NCBI RefSeq assembly: GCF_020982545.1
Contig: NZ_JAJKLK010000003.1
Location: 744,001 to 808,000, forward strand
Source of the DNA: Streptomyces sp. MNU76
Lineage (GTDB): Bacteria; Actinomycetota; Actinomycetes; Streptomycetales; Streptomycetaceae
Direction of reading: 5' to 3'
Length of the DNA stretch: 64,000 nt
The translations under genes were made by a program, and so were the position numbers. Positions 8,829 to 16,921 of the stretch are shown here, one piece after another (position 1 is the stretch's first letter; each line of letters begins with the position of its first letter). The notes under the pieces were generated by a model that had not been told where the DNA came from, made no database searches, and saw nothing but the letters and a program-made list of their open reading frames with translations.

Positions 8829-9562
8829 CCCGACCTGCCGAAGACTCCCCGCCGCCGGGCCGGCCCCCCGTCCAGACCCTGGACCGGGGCCTTCGGCTGC
8901 TGGAAGTGATCGCGCTGTCGGACGTACCCCTGACGCTGGCCGAACTCAGCCAGCAGATGGGGCTGCACCGCTCGATCGTCTACCGGCTGCTGCGCACCCT
9001 CCAGGACCACCACCTGGTCGCCCACACCACCCACGGGTACGTCATCGGCACCCGCGCCCAGTCACTGGGCCGGCGCACCCTGCCCATGCTCCAGCGCATC
9101 GCCAAACCGGAGATCGCCAAGCTGGCCGCGTGCGTGGGCCTGACCTCCTTCTTCGTCGTCCGGGACGGCGAAGAAGCGGTCACGCTGGTCTCCGTCGAGG
9201 TCGAGAGCACCCGCTCGCGCACCGTCTACAGCCCCGGCGACCGGCATCCGCTGACCCTGGGCTCCCCGGGCATCGCCATGCTGTCCGCCGAGCCGCAACT
9301 GCTCGGTGAGCGACCGGAGATCAGCCGGGCCCGCGCCTGCGGCTACGCCACCACACGCAACGAGGTCGTGCGCGGCCTCGGGACGATCTCGGCGCCGGTC
9401 GTGTCGGCGCCCGGCCACGCCGTCGCCGCCGTGTCGATCGCCTTCACCGTCGAACACCCCGGCCCGCCACAGATCGAGGCAGTCCTCGACACCGCCCGCC
9501 TGATCACCGGCCGGCTGCGCGGAGAGCTGTCCACCGGAGCGGTCCTGCCCGGGGTCGAGTGA
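8825..9562 (+). CDS. IclR-family transcriptional regulator
   Basis: 245 residues; its ATG overlaps the nitrilase stop by 4 bp, so the two are translationally coupled. The N-terminal winged helix is typical: LDRGLRLLEVIALSDVPLTLAELSQQMG, then HRSIVYRLLRTLQDHHL, followed by the IclR effector domain (SPGIAMLSAEP, GTISAPVVSAPGHAVAAVSIAF). Likely pathway-specific regulator of the amidase-nitrilase and decarboxylase-dehydrogenase runs, binding the related motifs at 6371 and 9596. The effector is probably an aromatic acid intermediate, by analogy with PcaR/PobR-type members. Confidence 0.92.
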   Translation: MTRPAEDSPPPGRPPVQTLDRGLRLLEVIALSDVPLTLAELSQQMGLHRSIVYRLLRTLQDHHLVAHTTHGYVIGTRAQSLGRRTLPMLQRIAKPEIAKLAACVGLTSFFVVRDGEEAVTLVSVEVESTRSRTVYSPGDRHPLTLGSPGIAMLSAEPQLLGERPEISRARACGYATTRNEVVRGLGTISAPVVSAPGHAVAAVSIAFTVEHPGPPQIEAVLDTARLITGRLRGELSTGAVLPGVE

Positions 9563-9595
9563 CTCGTCCGCCGACTCGGCGACCGACTCACGTAC

Positions 9596-9621
9596 GGCAC
9601 GTTTCGCATAGTGAACGTGCC
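9596..9621. promoter_or_regulatory. 26-bp operator upstream of the decarboxylase run
   Basis: GGCACGTT (9596-9603) and AACGTGCC (9614-9621) are perfect 8-bp arms around TCGCATAGTG. The inner GTTTCGCATAGTGAAC (9601-9616) matches the motif before the amidase. It lies 34 bp after the IclR stop and 58 bp before the decarboxylase start. It is a strong candidate binding site for the IclR protein. Confidence 0.6.
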
Positions 9622-9679
9622 CGTGGCCCCCCGGGGTTGGGCGGCTTAGCGTCCAGTCCTGCCAGAAAGGGAACCCGCG

Positions 9680-11308
9680 ATGACCACGGCCGCCCATACC
9701 AGGACCGTCAAGGAACAGACCTTCGACGTCCTGCGCCAGTACGACCTGACCACCCTCTTCAGCAACCCGGGCTCCACCGAGGTCGGCTTCCTCGCCGATC
9801 TGCCCGCCGACATCTCCTTCGTGCTTGGCCTGCACGAGGGCTCGGTCGTCGGGATGGCCTCCGGCAGCGCCCTGGCCACCGGTCGCCCTGCGCTCGTACT
9901 GCTGCACACCACCGCCGGATACGGCAACGCGGTCAGCGCCCTGGCCACCGCCCGCGCCAACCGCGCGCCCCTGGTGGTCATCGTGGGCCAGCAGGACCGT
10001 CGGCATCTGCCCCACGAGCCGTTCCTGGCCGGGCGGTTGGACGGACTGGCGGGGGAGTACCCCGTGTGGCAGCACACGCCAGCCCGTGCGCAGGACGTCC
10101 CCGGCGCCGTGGCCCGCGCCTGGCACGAGGCCCAGGAAGGCCGTGGTCCGGCGGTCGTCGTCGTCCCGATGGACGACTGGTTCGCCGAGGCCGACGACGA
10201 CGTCGCCCAGGCCGCGCCGCGCGGACCGGTCGCGGTGCGAGGCTGTCGTACGGCCTCCGACGACGCCGTGGCCGCCCTCGCCACGCTGCTGACGGCCGCC
10301 GACTCGCCCTGTCTGGTGGCGGGCGCGGGAAACGACACGGCGGACGGCTGGCAGACGCTCGTCACGCTGGCCGAGCGCCTGGACTGCCCGGTCTACCAGG
10401 AGCCGTTCGGCGCCCGCGCCGGCTTCCCCCAGGACCACCGTCTCTTCGCCGGCCACCTGCCCGCCGCGCGTCCCGCACTGCGCGAGGTGCTCACGCCGTA
10501 CGACACGGTCCTCACCGTCGGAGCCGCCGCGTTCCGCCAATACCCGTACGCCCCGGGCGACTTCACCGAGCCGGGCACCCGGGTCGCCGTCATCACGGAC
10601 GACCCGGAGGAGGCCCACCGCAGCCCGGCGGAACTGGTGCTGCTCGCCGAACCGGCCGACACCGTACGCCGGTTGGCCCAGCTGGTGCCCGCCATCCCGC
10701 GTTCCTCGGCGCCGAACCGGCCGACCGCACCCCAGCCGCCCCTCCCCGGTGAACCCCTGCGAGCCGCTCACGTCCTGGCCGCTCTCGCCGAGCGGCTCCA
10801 CCCGAAGGCCGTGGTGGTCGAGGAGACCCCCTCCAGCCGCCCGGACCTGCACCGGCTGCTGCCCGCCCGGGCGCCGCTCGGCTTCCTCAGCGCGGCCATG
10901 GGCGGACTGGGCTTCGCCATGCCGGCCGCGATCGGCGTCCGCCACGGCGCCCCGGACCGGCCCGTCGTGGCCGTGCTCGGCGACGGCTCCTCCCTCTACT
11001 CGATCCAGGCACTGTGGAGCGCCGCCCACTACGGCATCGGCGTCCTGTTCGTCGTCCTCGCCAACGGCCGCTACGCGATCATGGACCGCCTCTCCGAGCG
11101 CGAGGGCTCCGCCGCCCCGGCCTGGCCCGCCTTCACCGAGCTGAGCGTGTCGACCCTGGCCAAGGGCCTGCGCTGCCCGGCCGAACGGGTCGAGGACCAC
11201 ACCGCGTTGCTGTCCGTCCTGGACAAGGTCCTGCCGACACTGGCGGACCGGCGTGAGCCGCTCGTGCTCGAGGTCGCCGTCGAGGCCGACGCCCACTACT
11301 CCTCCTGA
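9680..11308 (+). CDS. mdlC: ThDP-dependent decarboxylase, benzoylformate decarboxylase-like
   Basis: 542 residues from ATG 9680 (AGAAAGGGAAC upstream). The three-domain ThDP fold is recognisable. FSNPGSTEVGFL holds Ser32, LGLHEGSVVGMA holds the cofactor-activating Glu53, and LLHTTAGYGN holds His76; with a constant offset these match Ser26, Glu47 and His70 of Pseudomonas putida benzoylformate decarboxylase (from memory). The ThDP/Mg motif is GDGS (434-437) to N462. The second active-site His (His281) aligns to Tyr288 in AFRQYPYAPG, so catalysis may differ. Proposed reaction: benzoylformate to benzaldehyde plus CO2. Other 2-oxo acid decarboxylases or an oxalyl-CoA-type enzyme are less likely given the neighbours. 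Confidence 0.85.
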   Translation: MTTAAHTRTVKEQTFDVLRQYDLTTLFSNPGSTEVGFLADLPADISFVLGLHEGSVVGMASGSALATGRPALVLLHTTAGYGNAVSALATARANRAPLVVIVGQQDRRHLPHEPFLAGRLDGLAGEYPVWQHTPARAQDVPGAVARAWHEAQEGRGPAVVVVPMDDWFAEADDDVAQAAPRGPVAVRGCRTASDDAVAALATLLTAADSPCLVAGAGNDTADGWQTLVTLAERLDCPVYQEPFGARAGFPQDHRLFAGHLPAARPALREVLTPYDTVLTVGAAAFRQYPYAPGDFTEPGTRVAVITDDPEEAHRSPAELVLLAEPADTVRRLAQLVPAIPRSSAPNRPTAPQPPLPGEPLRAAHVLAALAERLHPKAVVVEETPSSRPDLHRLLPARAPLGFLSAAMGGLGFAMPAAIGVRHGAPDRPVVAVLGDGSSLYSIQALWSAAHYGIGVLFVVLANGRYAIMDRLSEREGSAAPAWPAFTELSVSTLAKGLRCPAERVEDHTALLSVLDKVLPTLADRREPLVLEVAVEADAHYSS

Positions 11309-11331
11309 CCCGCTGAACGGAAGGCACACAC

Positions 11332-12273
11332 GTGAAGGTCGTCATCATCGGCGGCGCCGGCGGCATCGGCTCCTCCGCCGCGTTCAACCTGCTCTCCGCG
11401 CAGGGGACGTACGAGATCGTGCTCGTCGACACCCGGCCGAACATGATCACCAGCCACACCATGGACCTGGAGAACGCCCTCGGCCTCGGCGCCACCGCCG
11501 ACACCGTCCGGGGCGGCACCCCCGAGGACGCGCTCGACGCGGACGTGGTCGTGCTGAGCGCCGCCGTCCCGCTGCGGCTGAACTCCTCCCGTTCCGTCTT
11601 CCTAGCCGACAACGCGCGGATCGTGACCGAGTGCCTGCGTCCCCTGCGGGAGGCGGGAGCGGACTTCGGCGGGCTGGTGCTCATGCTCACCAACCCCGTC
11701 GACCCGCTGCTGACCTGGGTGCACCGGCAGGGCTGGCTGCCGCGCGAGCGGCTGATCGGCTACACCCTCAACGACAGCCTCCGGCTGCGCACCGGCATCG
11801 CGTTCGCGCTCGGCGTGCCGCCGAAGGACGTCGACGCCTGGATGCTCGGCGAGCACGGCGAGGGCCAGGTCCCGCTGTACAGCCGGGTCAGGGTCGGCGG
11901 GGAGCCCGTCGTCCTCACCGACGAGCAGCGCGTGGCCGCCGAGGAGTACGTGGACACCTGGTACTCCAAGCACGTGGCCCTCGACTCGGGGCGCACCTCC
12001 ACCTGGACCACAGGCCTGGGCACCGCCCGCCTCATCGAGGCGATCGCCACCGGTTCCGGGACGCTCGTCCCCGCCTCCGTCGTGCTGGACGGCGAGTACG
12101 GCGTGCACGGCACCAGCCTCACCGTGCCCGTCGAACTCGGGCCCGAGGGCGTACGCCGCATCGCGGCCTGGGACATGCCGGCCGAGGAAGCGGCCGGCAT
12201 GGTCCGGGCCGCCGACCGTGTCGAGGCGGGCGCCTCCGAACTGACCGACCAGGCCGTGGCTCAACGGCCCTGA
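11332..12273 (+). CDS. Lactate/malate dehydrogenase family oxidoreductase (proposed mandelate dehydrogenase)
   Basis: 313 residues from GTG 11332, 23 bp after the decarboxylase and with GGAAGG upstream. The N-terminal Rossmann motif is GGAGGIGSSAAFNL, with Asp33 (LVDT) binding NAD ribose. Catalytic residues of the LDH/MDH family are present: Arg82/Arg87 in PLRLNSSR, Asn121 in LTNPVD, Asp148 and Arg151 in NDSLRLR, and His175 in GEHGEG. Role: NAD-dependent oxidation of an L-2-hydroxy acid. Between a nitrilase that would make mandelate and a benzoylformate decarboxylase, mandelate is the inferred substrate. Malate or lactate cannot be excluded. Confidence 0.87.
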   Translation: MKVVIIGGAGGIGSSAAFNLLSAQGTYEIVLVDTRPNMITSHTMDLENALGLGATADTVRGGTPEDALDADVVVLSAAVPLRLNSSRSVFLADNARIVTECLRPLREAGADFGGLVLMLTNPVDPLLTWVHRQGWLPRERLIGYTLNDSLRLRTGIAFALGVPPKDVDAWMLGEHGEGQVPLYSRVRVGGEPVVLTDEQRVAAEEYVDTWYSKHVALDSGRTSTWTTGLGTARLIEAIATGSGTLVPASVVLDGEYGVHGTSLTVPVELGPEGVRRIAAWDMPAEEAAGMVRAADRVEAGASELTDQAVAQRP

Positions 12274-12342
12274 CCACGCCCACCACGTATCACCACGTAA
12301 GAACGCGTATCAACGACGCTACGTAGCAAGGAGATCGACCTC

Positions 12343-13803
12343 ATGGCCATCACCCGAGACCTGTACATCGCCGGAAGAGACGTGCCCGCCGCCTCCGGCC
12401 GGACCACCGACGACATCAACCCCTTCACCGGGGAGGTGTACGCCACCGTCGCCGCCGCCGGTCCCGAGGACGTCGTACGTGCCGTGGACGCGGCTGACGC
12501 GGCCTTCGAGGCATGGGCCGCGCTGGCCCCCTTCGCCCGTCGGGCGATCTTCCTCAAGGCAGCCGACCTGCTGGACGGGCGCGGCGCACAGGTCGCCGAC
12601 CTGATGGCGCAGGAGGCGGGCGGCACCCGGCCGTGGGCGTTCTTCAACGTGATGCTGGCGGCGAACATCCTGCGCGAGGCGGCGGCCGCGATCACCGCCC
12701 CGCGCGGTGAGGTGCTCAGCGCGCAGGAGCAGGGCGCGCTAGGCCTGGCGGTGCGCGAACCGCTGGGCGTGGTCGCGGCGTTCGCGCCCTGGAACGCGCC
12801 GGTCATCCTGGGCGTGCGGGCGGTGGCGGCGCCGCTGGCGGCGGGCAACACGGTCGTCGTCAAGGCGAGCGAGGACGCGCCGATCGCCTGTGGGCTGCTG
12901 GTTGCCGATGTGCTGCGGGAGGCCGGGCTGCCGGACGGCGTGCTCAACGTCATCACCAACGCCCGTGAGGACGCTGTCGAGATCGCCGAGACGCTGATCG
13001 CCGATGAGCGGGTACGGGCGGTGAACTTCACCGGCTCCACCGCTGTCGGACGGATCGTCGGAGAGCTGGCGGCCCGTCACCTCAAGCCCGCGGTACTGGA
13101 GTTGGGCGGCAAGAACGCGGTGCTCGTCCTTGACGACGCGGACGTGGACTATGCCGTGGACGCCGTGACGTTCAGCGTGTTCATGAACGCCGGGCAGATC
13201 TGCATGTCCGGCGACCGGATCCTCGTCCACGAGTCCCTGGCGGAGGAGTTCACCCGGAAGTTCACCGCGAAGGCGGGTTCGCTGCCGGTCGGCGACCCCG
13301 GGGAGCCGTACACGGTCGTGGGCCCGCTGGTGAGCGCATCGGCCGCCCGGCGGGTGGCCGACCTGGTCGCGGACGCCGTGGCCAAGGGCGCGAAGGTCCT
13401 GGTCGGCGGCGGTGAACCGGACGGCGCGGTCCACCCGGCGACCGTCCTCACCGATGTCCCGAAGGACGCGGACCTGTACCACACCGAGGCGTTCGGCCCG
13501 GTCTGCGTGATCGAGACCTTCTCCGACGACGACACGGCGGTGGCCCTCGCCAACGACACCGACAACGGCCTGACCTGCGGCATCATCACGGAGAACGCCA
13601 CCCATGGACTGACGGTGGTGCGCCGGATCCGTACGGGCATCGTGCACATCAACGACCAGTCGGTGGCCGACGAGCCGCAGGCCCCGTTCGGCGGAGCGAA
13701 GGCCTCCGGCTATGGGCGCTTCGGCGGCAGGTGGGGAATCGAGGCGTTCTCCAACACCCGCTGGGTGACCATCGCCACACAGCAAGCGCACTACCCCTTC
13801 TGA
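12343..13803 (+). CDS. Aldehyde dehydrogenase, benzaldehyde/vanillin type
   Basis: 486 residues from ATG 12343 with AAGGAG at 12328-12333. All ALDH landmarks are seen: Asn151 in FAPWNAP, Lys174 in VVVKASE, FTGSTAVGR, general base Glu253 in LELGGKN, and nucleophile Cys287 in NAGQICMS. The C-terminus has EAFGPVCVIETF and PFGGAKASGYGRFGG. ICMS and the overall pattern resemble benzaldehyde/vanillin dehydrogenases. Proposed role: oxidation of benzaldehyde to benzoate, last step of this locus. The 69-bp leader has three imperfect copies of ACCACGTA-like sequence (12282-12325) of unknown meaning. Confidence 0.9.
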   Translation: MAITRDLYIAGRDVPAASGRTTDDINPFTGEVYATVAAAGPEDVVRAVDAADAAFEAWAALAPFARRAIFLKAADLLDGRGAQVADLMAQEAGGTRPWAFFNVMLAANILREAAAAITAPRGEVLSAQEQGALGLAVREPLGVVAAFAPWNAPVILGVRAVAAPLAAGNTVVVKASEDAPIACGLLVADVLREAGLPDGVLNVITNAREDAVEIAETLIADERVRAVNFTGSTAVGRIVGELAARHLKPAVLELGGKNAVLVLDDADVDYAVDAVTFSVFMNAGQICMSGDRILVHESLAEEFTRKFTAKAGSLPVGDPGEPYTVVGPLVSASAARRVADLVADAVAKGAKVLVGGGEPDGAVHPATVLTDVPKDADLYHTEAFGPVCVIETFSDDDTAVALANDTDNGLTCGIITENATHGLTVVRRIRTGIVHINDQSVADEPQAPFGGAKASGYGRFGGRWGIEAFSNTRWVTIATQQAHYPF

Positions 13804-14377
13804 ACTGACCTGTCGGACACTTCGCGACAGGCCGGGGAATACGCCGCCCCCGCGCCCCGGGAGTCATCGCCGATCCAGGGACAAGCCGGGGACTTTCACG
13901 AACGACCTGTCCGGCGGTGAATTCCTGCGTAGAGGGGTGCTGGAGCGTCGTGCTTGAGCCCGTGGTGGGCGGATCACCTCCGCTCGAGCGGAGGCAAACC
14001 GTATGACGGCAGCCCTTTAGCTGGGCGGAATGAGTGCTCACCGTCGAGAGCGCCTTTCTAACGGCCCGGTATGCCCGCGAAGGACGGTCAGCCTGAAGGC
14101 TGGCTCTGCACCGGTAGACGTCCTGGCCGTTGACAGCCAACGACACCGGTCATAGAGGCTCCGCCCCGACGGCCGGGGTGAAGCCTTCGCGCGTGGAAGG
14201 GGAATCCGCTGCTCTCGGGTTTGGAACCTGTCTCCCAGCTGGGAGACAGGCTGCTGCGGGAGCCGAACTTGTCCTTCCGGGAGGTGTTCGGGACGCAGGT
14301 TGGACACAAGGATCGGAAAAGACTGACAAGGGCCGAGAAGGAGTACGACGCCAAGCAGGCTCTGACCTGGGAAAACG
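13804..14377. other. 574-bp stretch without a convincing gene
   Basis: It holds two perfect palindromes: 13977-13994 (CCTCCGCTCGAGCGGAGG) and a 24-bp one at 14227-14250 (starting CCTGTCTCCCAG). It also contains a degenerate coding-like stretch (14221-14377, reading REPNLSFREVFGTQVGHKDR) cut by the ISL3 end at 14378. No RNA family or intact protein was recognised. It looks like debris between the catabolic locus and the IS region. Confidence 0.4.
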
Positions 14378-15859
14378 GGGTCTTCGAAGTTGAGCGGTGC
14401 GCTGGTTCGGTTTGCTGACACGGCGTCACGCTCCGTGTTGGTTCGGGCTGCTTGGCCCTGGACGCAAGGTGCCCGTGGGCCTGCGTGATCATTTCTGTTC
14501 TCTACGCAGAACGATCATGCAGGAGCCACGGGCTTGCTCAACGATACGACGTTGCTGCTCGACCTCGACGGGGTGTCCGTCGTCCGGGTCGAGCGGCTGG
14601 CGGACGGGACACGCCGGGTCCACCTGGCCACGGCCGATGACAGGGCCCGGGCGTGCCCGGCCTGTGGGGTGTTCGCCACCAGGGTGAAGGGCTCGGCGGT
14701 GACGCGGCCCCGCGATCTGCCGTACGGCGAGAGCGGACTGGAGTTCCGCTGGCACAAGCGCCGCTGGTGGTGCCGGGAGGCCGGCTGCCCGCGCCGGTCC
14801 TTCACCGAGCAGATCCCGCAGCTACCGGCCGGCGCACGGATCACCATGCGACTGCGCGGTGCCGCCGGGCGGCGAATACGCGATGCCGCCTCCACCGTCA
14901 TCCAGGCCGCCCGGGATCTGGGTCTGTCCTGGCCGACCGTGATGGACGCCTTCCGCGCCGTCGCACGCGAGGTCACCGAGGCCCCGCTGCCCGAGGTGAA
15001 GGTGCTGGGCATCGACGAGACTCGGCGCGGACGGTCGCGCTGGGAACAGGACCCCGCCACGGGCAAGTGGATGCTGACGCGCGATCGGTGGCACACGGGG
15101 TTCACCGACGCGCTCGGCACTGGCGGCCTGCTCGGCCAGGTCGAGGGCCGCACCGTCGCCGATGTGCTCGCCTGGCTCGCCGCCACCCCGCTGACCTGGA
15201 GAAAGAGCATCGAGTACGTGACCATCGACATGTCGGCCACCTACCGCGCCGCCGTCCGCACCGGTCTCCCGCAGGCCACCGTCGTGGTCAACCACTTCCA
15301 CGTCGTCCAGCTCGCCAACAAGATGCTGTCCATGGTCCGGCGCCGCACCACCGCCGAGATGCGCGGCCGACGCGGACGCGCCAGTGACCCGGAATGGAAA
15401 GCCAGGCGGCGCCTGCTGCGCAACCGCGAGGACCTCACCGACGAGCAGTTCGCCACGATGTGGAACACGCTGCTGGGCGAGGGGACGATCGGCCAGACCC
15501 TGTTGACGGCATGGATCGCCAAGGAGAACCTGCGCAACCTCCTCGCCTTGGCGAGAACCGGCGCCGACCGCCACCAAGTCGGCCACGCCCGCTGGAAATT
15601 CCGCACGTGGTGCGCGGACTCCGACATCCCCGAGGTGCGGCAGCTCGCCGTCACCGTCGACCGCTGGTGGGCCGAGATCGCCGCATTCATCGACACCGGA
15701 CACAGCAACGCCAAGAGCGAGGGCATCAACCGCGTGATCAAGCTCGTCGCCCGCAACGCGTTCGGCCTTCGCAATGCCGACAACCAACGGCTACGGACCC
15801 GCTGCGTCACCACCCGCCGGGCCCGCGGACACCTCCGCACCGCTCAACTTTGAAGACCC
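14378..15859 (+). mobile_element. Complete ISL3-family insertion sequence
   Basis: The ends are inverted repeats of 24 bp with one mismatch: left 14378-14401 begins GGGTCTTCGAAGTTGAG, right 15836-15859 reads GGGTCTTCAAAGTTGAG on the minus strand. They enclose one transposase gene, whose last codons lie inside the right repeat. Flanking octamers (GGAAAACG / AGTATGGT) do not match, so no target duplication is visible; one flank was probably lost in a later rearrangement. Confidence 0.88.
14534..15853 (+). CDS. ISL3-family transposase
   Basis: 439 residues; start taken at TTG 14534 (MLNDTTLLLDLDGV) after CAGGAGCC. An N-terminal zinc finger is visible (CPACG with WWCREAGC), then a helix-turn-helix. 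The DDE domain has Asp in VLGIDETRRG, Asp in VTIDMSATYRAA and Glu in SNAKSEGINRVIKLV. The frame is intact and both terminal repeats are present, so the element may be active. Confidence 0.92.
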   Translation: MLNDTTLLLDLDGVSVVRVERLADGTRRVHLATADDRARACPACGVFATRVKGSAVTRPRDLPYGESGLEFRWHKRRWWCREAGCPRRSFTEQIPQLPAGARITMRLRGAAGRRIRDAASTVIQAARDLGLSWPTVMDAFRAVAREVTEAPLPEVKVLGIDETRRGRSRWEQDPATGKWMLTRDRWHTGFTDALGTGGLLGQVEGRTVADVLAWLAATPLTWRKSIEYVTIDMSATYRAAVRTGLPQATVVVNHFHVVQLANKMLSMVRRRTTAEMRGRRGRASDPEWKARRRLLRNREDLTDEQFATMWNTLLGEGTIGQTLLTAWIAKENLRNLLALARTGADRHQVGHARWKFRTWCADSDIPEVRQLAVTVDRWWAEIAAFIDTGHSNAKSEGINRVIKLVARNAFGLRNADNQRLRTRCVTTRRARGHLRTAQL

Positions 15860-15920
15860 AGTATGGTCCGGGGTGTCCCTGCTGGCGGGACAGGGTGCAG
15901 GTCGGGTCTGTACGGTGAGC

Positions 15921-16707
15921 GGCTCTGTCCCGTAATCGGTGGTAACGACGAGTGACGGGCATCGTTGGCATGGTGTGCGAGATGTCAACGAGCTTGTGAG
16001 CGTGGTGTTTTCGGGGTTGTCGGCGCTGGTCATCGAGGGTGTGGCGGACGAGGGCGGCCTGATCCGGGTGACGGCGCGGACCCGGCACGATCTGGTGCCG
16101 TGCCCCGAGTGCGGCACGCCGACAGGGCGGGTGCACGGGTTCCACGGGCGGAGAGTCGCGGACGTGCCCATGGACGGACGGCGGGTCGTCGTCTCGGTGA
16201 GGTTGCGGCGGCTGGTGTGCCCGGTGCTCGGCTGCTCGCGGCAGACGTTCCGCGAGCAGGTTCCCGGCGTCGTGGAGCGCTACCAGCGCCGGACCAACCG
16301 TCTGGCCGACCAACTCGGCTCTGTGGTCAAGGAGTTAGCGGGCCGGGCGGGTGAACGCCTCTCACGCGTGCTGGCCTGCTGGATCTCTCGCTCGACCGCC
16401 CTGCGCATACTCATGCGCAGGGCGGTCCCGCCGCTGCGCGTCCCGCGCGTGCTCGGCGTCGACGATTTCGCCCTCAAGCGCCGGCACCGCTACGCCACCG
16501 TGATCATTGACGCCGAGACCGGCGAGCGGATCGACGTCCTGCCCGATCGCACCGCCGAGACCCTGGCGGTGTGGCTGCGCGAGCATCCCGGGGCCGAGTA
16601 CGTCTGCCGGGACGGCTCCACTACCTATGGCGAGGCGATCCGCCAGGCCCTGCCCGAAGCAGTGCAGGTCAGCGACAGGTGGCATCTGTGGAGCAACCTC
16701 AGCAGCA
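15921..16707 (+). pseudogene. Truncated second ISL3-family element and transposase
   Basis: A different ISL3 transposase begins around 15939-16000 (DVNELVSVVFSGLSALVIEG), with the zinc finger CPECG and CPVLGCSRQTF and the first catalytic Asp in VLGVDDFALKRRH. The family sequence stops after QVSDRWHLWSNL near 16705, so the second Asp, the Glu and the right end are missing. Its left end is probably near 15921 (GGCTCTGTCCCGTA). Between it and the first ISL3 lies a short hairpin (TGTCCC...GGGACA, near 15872-15891). It is joined directly to the remnant of another gene. Confidence 0.8.
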
Positions 16708-16921
16708 TGCAGCCCTTGCCGACGTTCTCGAAGCACGAGGCTGGCCCGGAGCCGGGCGACTGCTGGTCGAACTCCTGGCCGCCGATGCAGATCCTCTCGT
16801 CGACTGCCACATCGAGATAGCTGTGCCGGTACGCGTCGATCCCACGGCCAAGGTCACCTACCTCCACGACATCATCCTCCACGCAGGAACCGACAACGGA
16901 GGCCACAACCGTGACCGGTGA
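16708..16921 (+). pseudogene. C-terminal remnant of the first gene of an SMC-type operon
   Basis: About 70 codons survive (ALADVLEARGWPGAGRLLVE ... TYLHDIILHAG), read directly after the truncated transposase. Its stop (16919-16921) overlaps the start of the next gene at 16911, as expected for a coupled operon. The family is not recognised. The overlap and shared codon style argue that it belonged with the following winged-helix and ATPase genes. The junction is uncertain by about 10 bp. Confidence 0.6.

Noticed and set aside
14021..14190. Possible group II intron remnant
   Set aside because: Some hairpins are present but no domain V motif or reverse-transcriptase frame was found.
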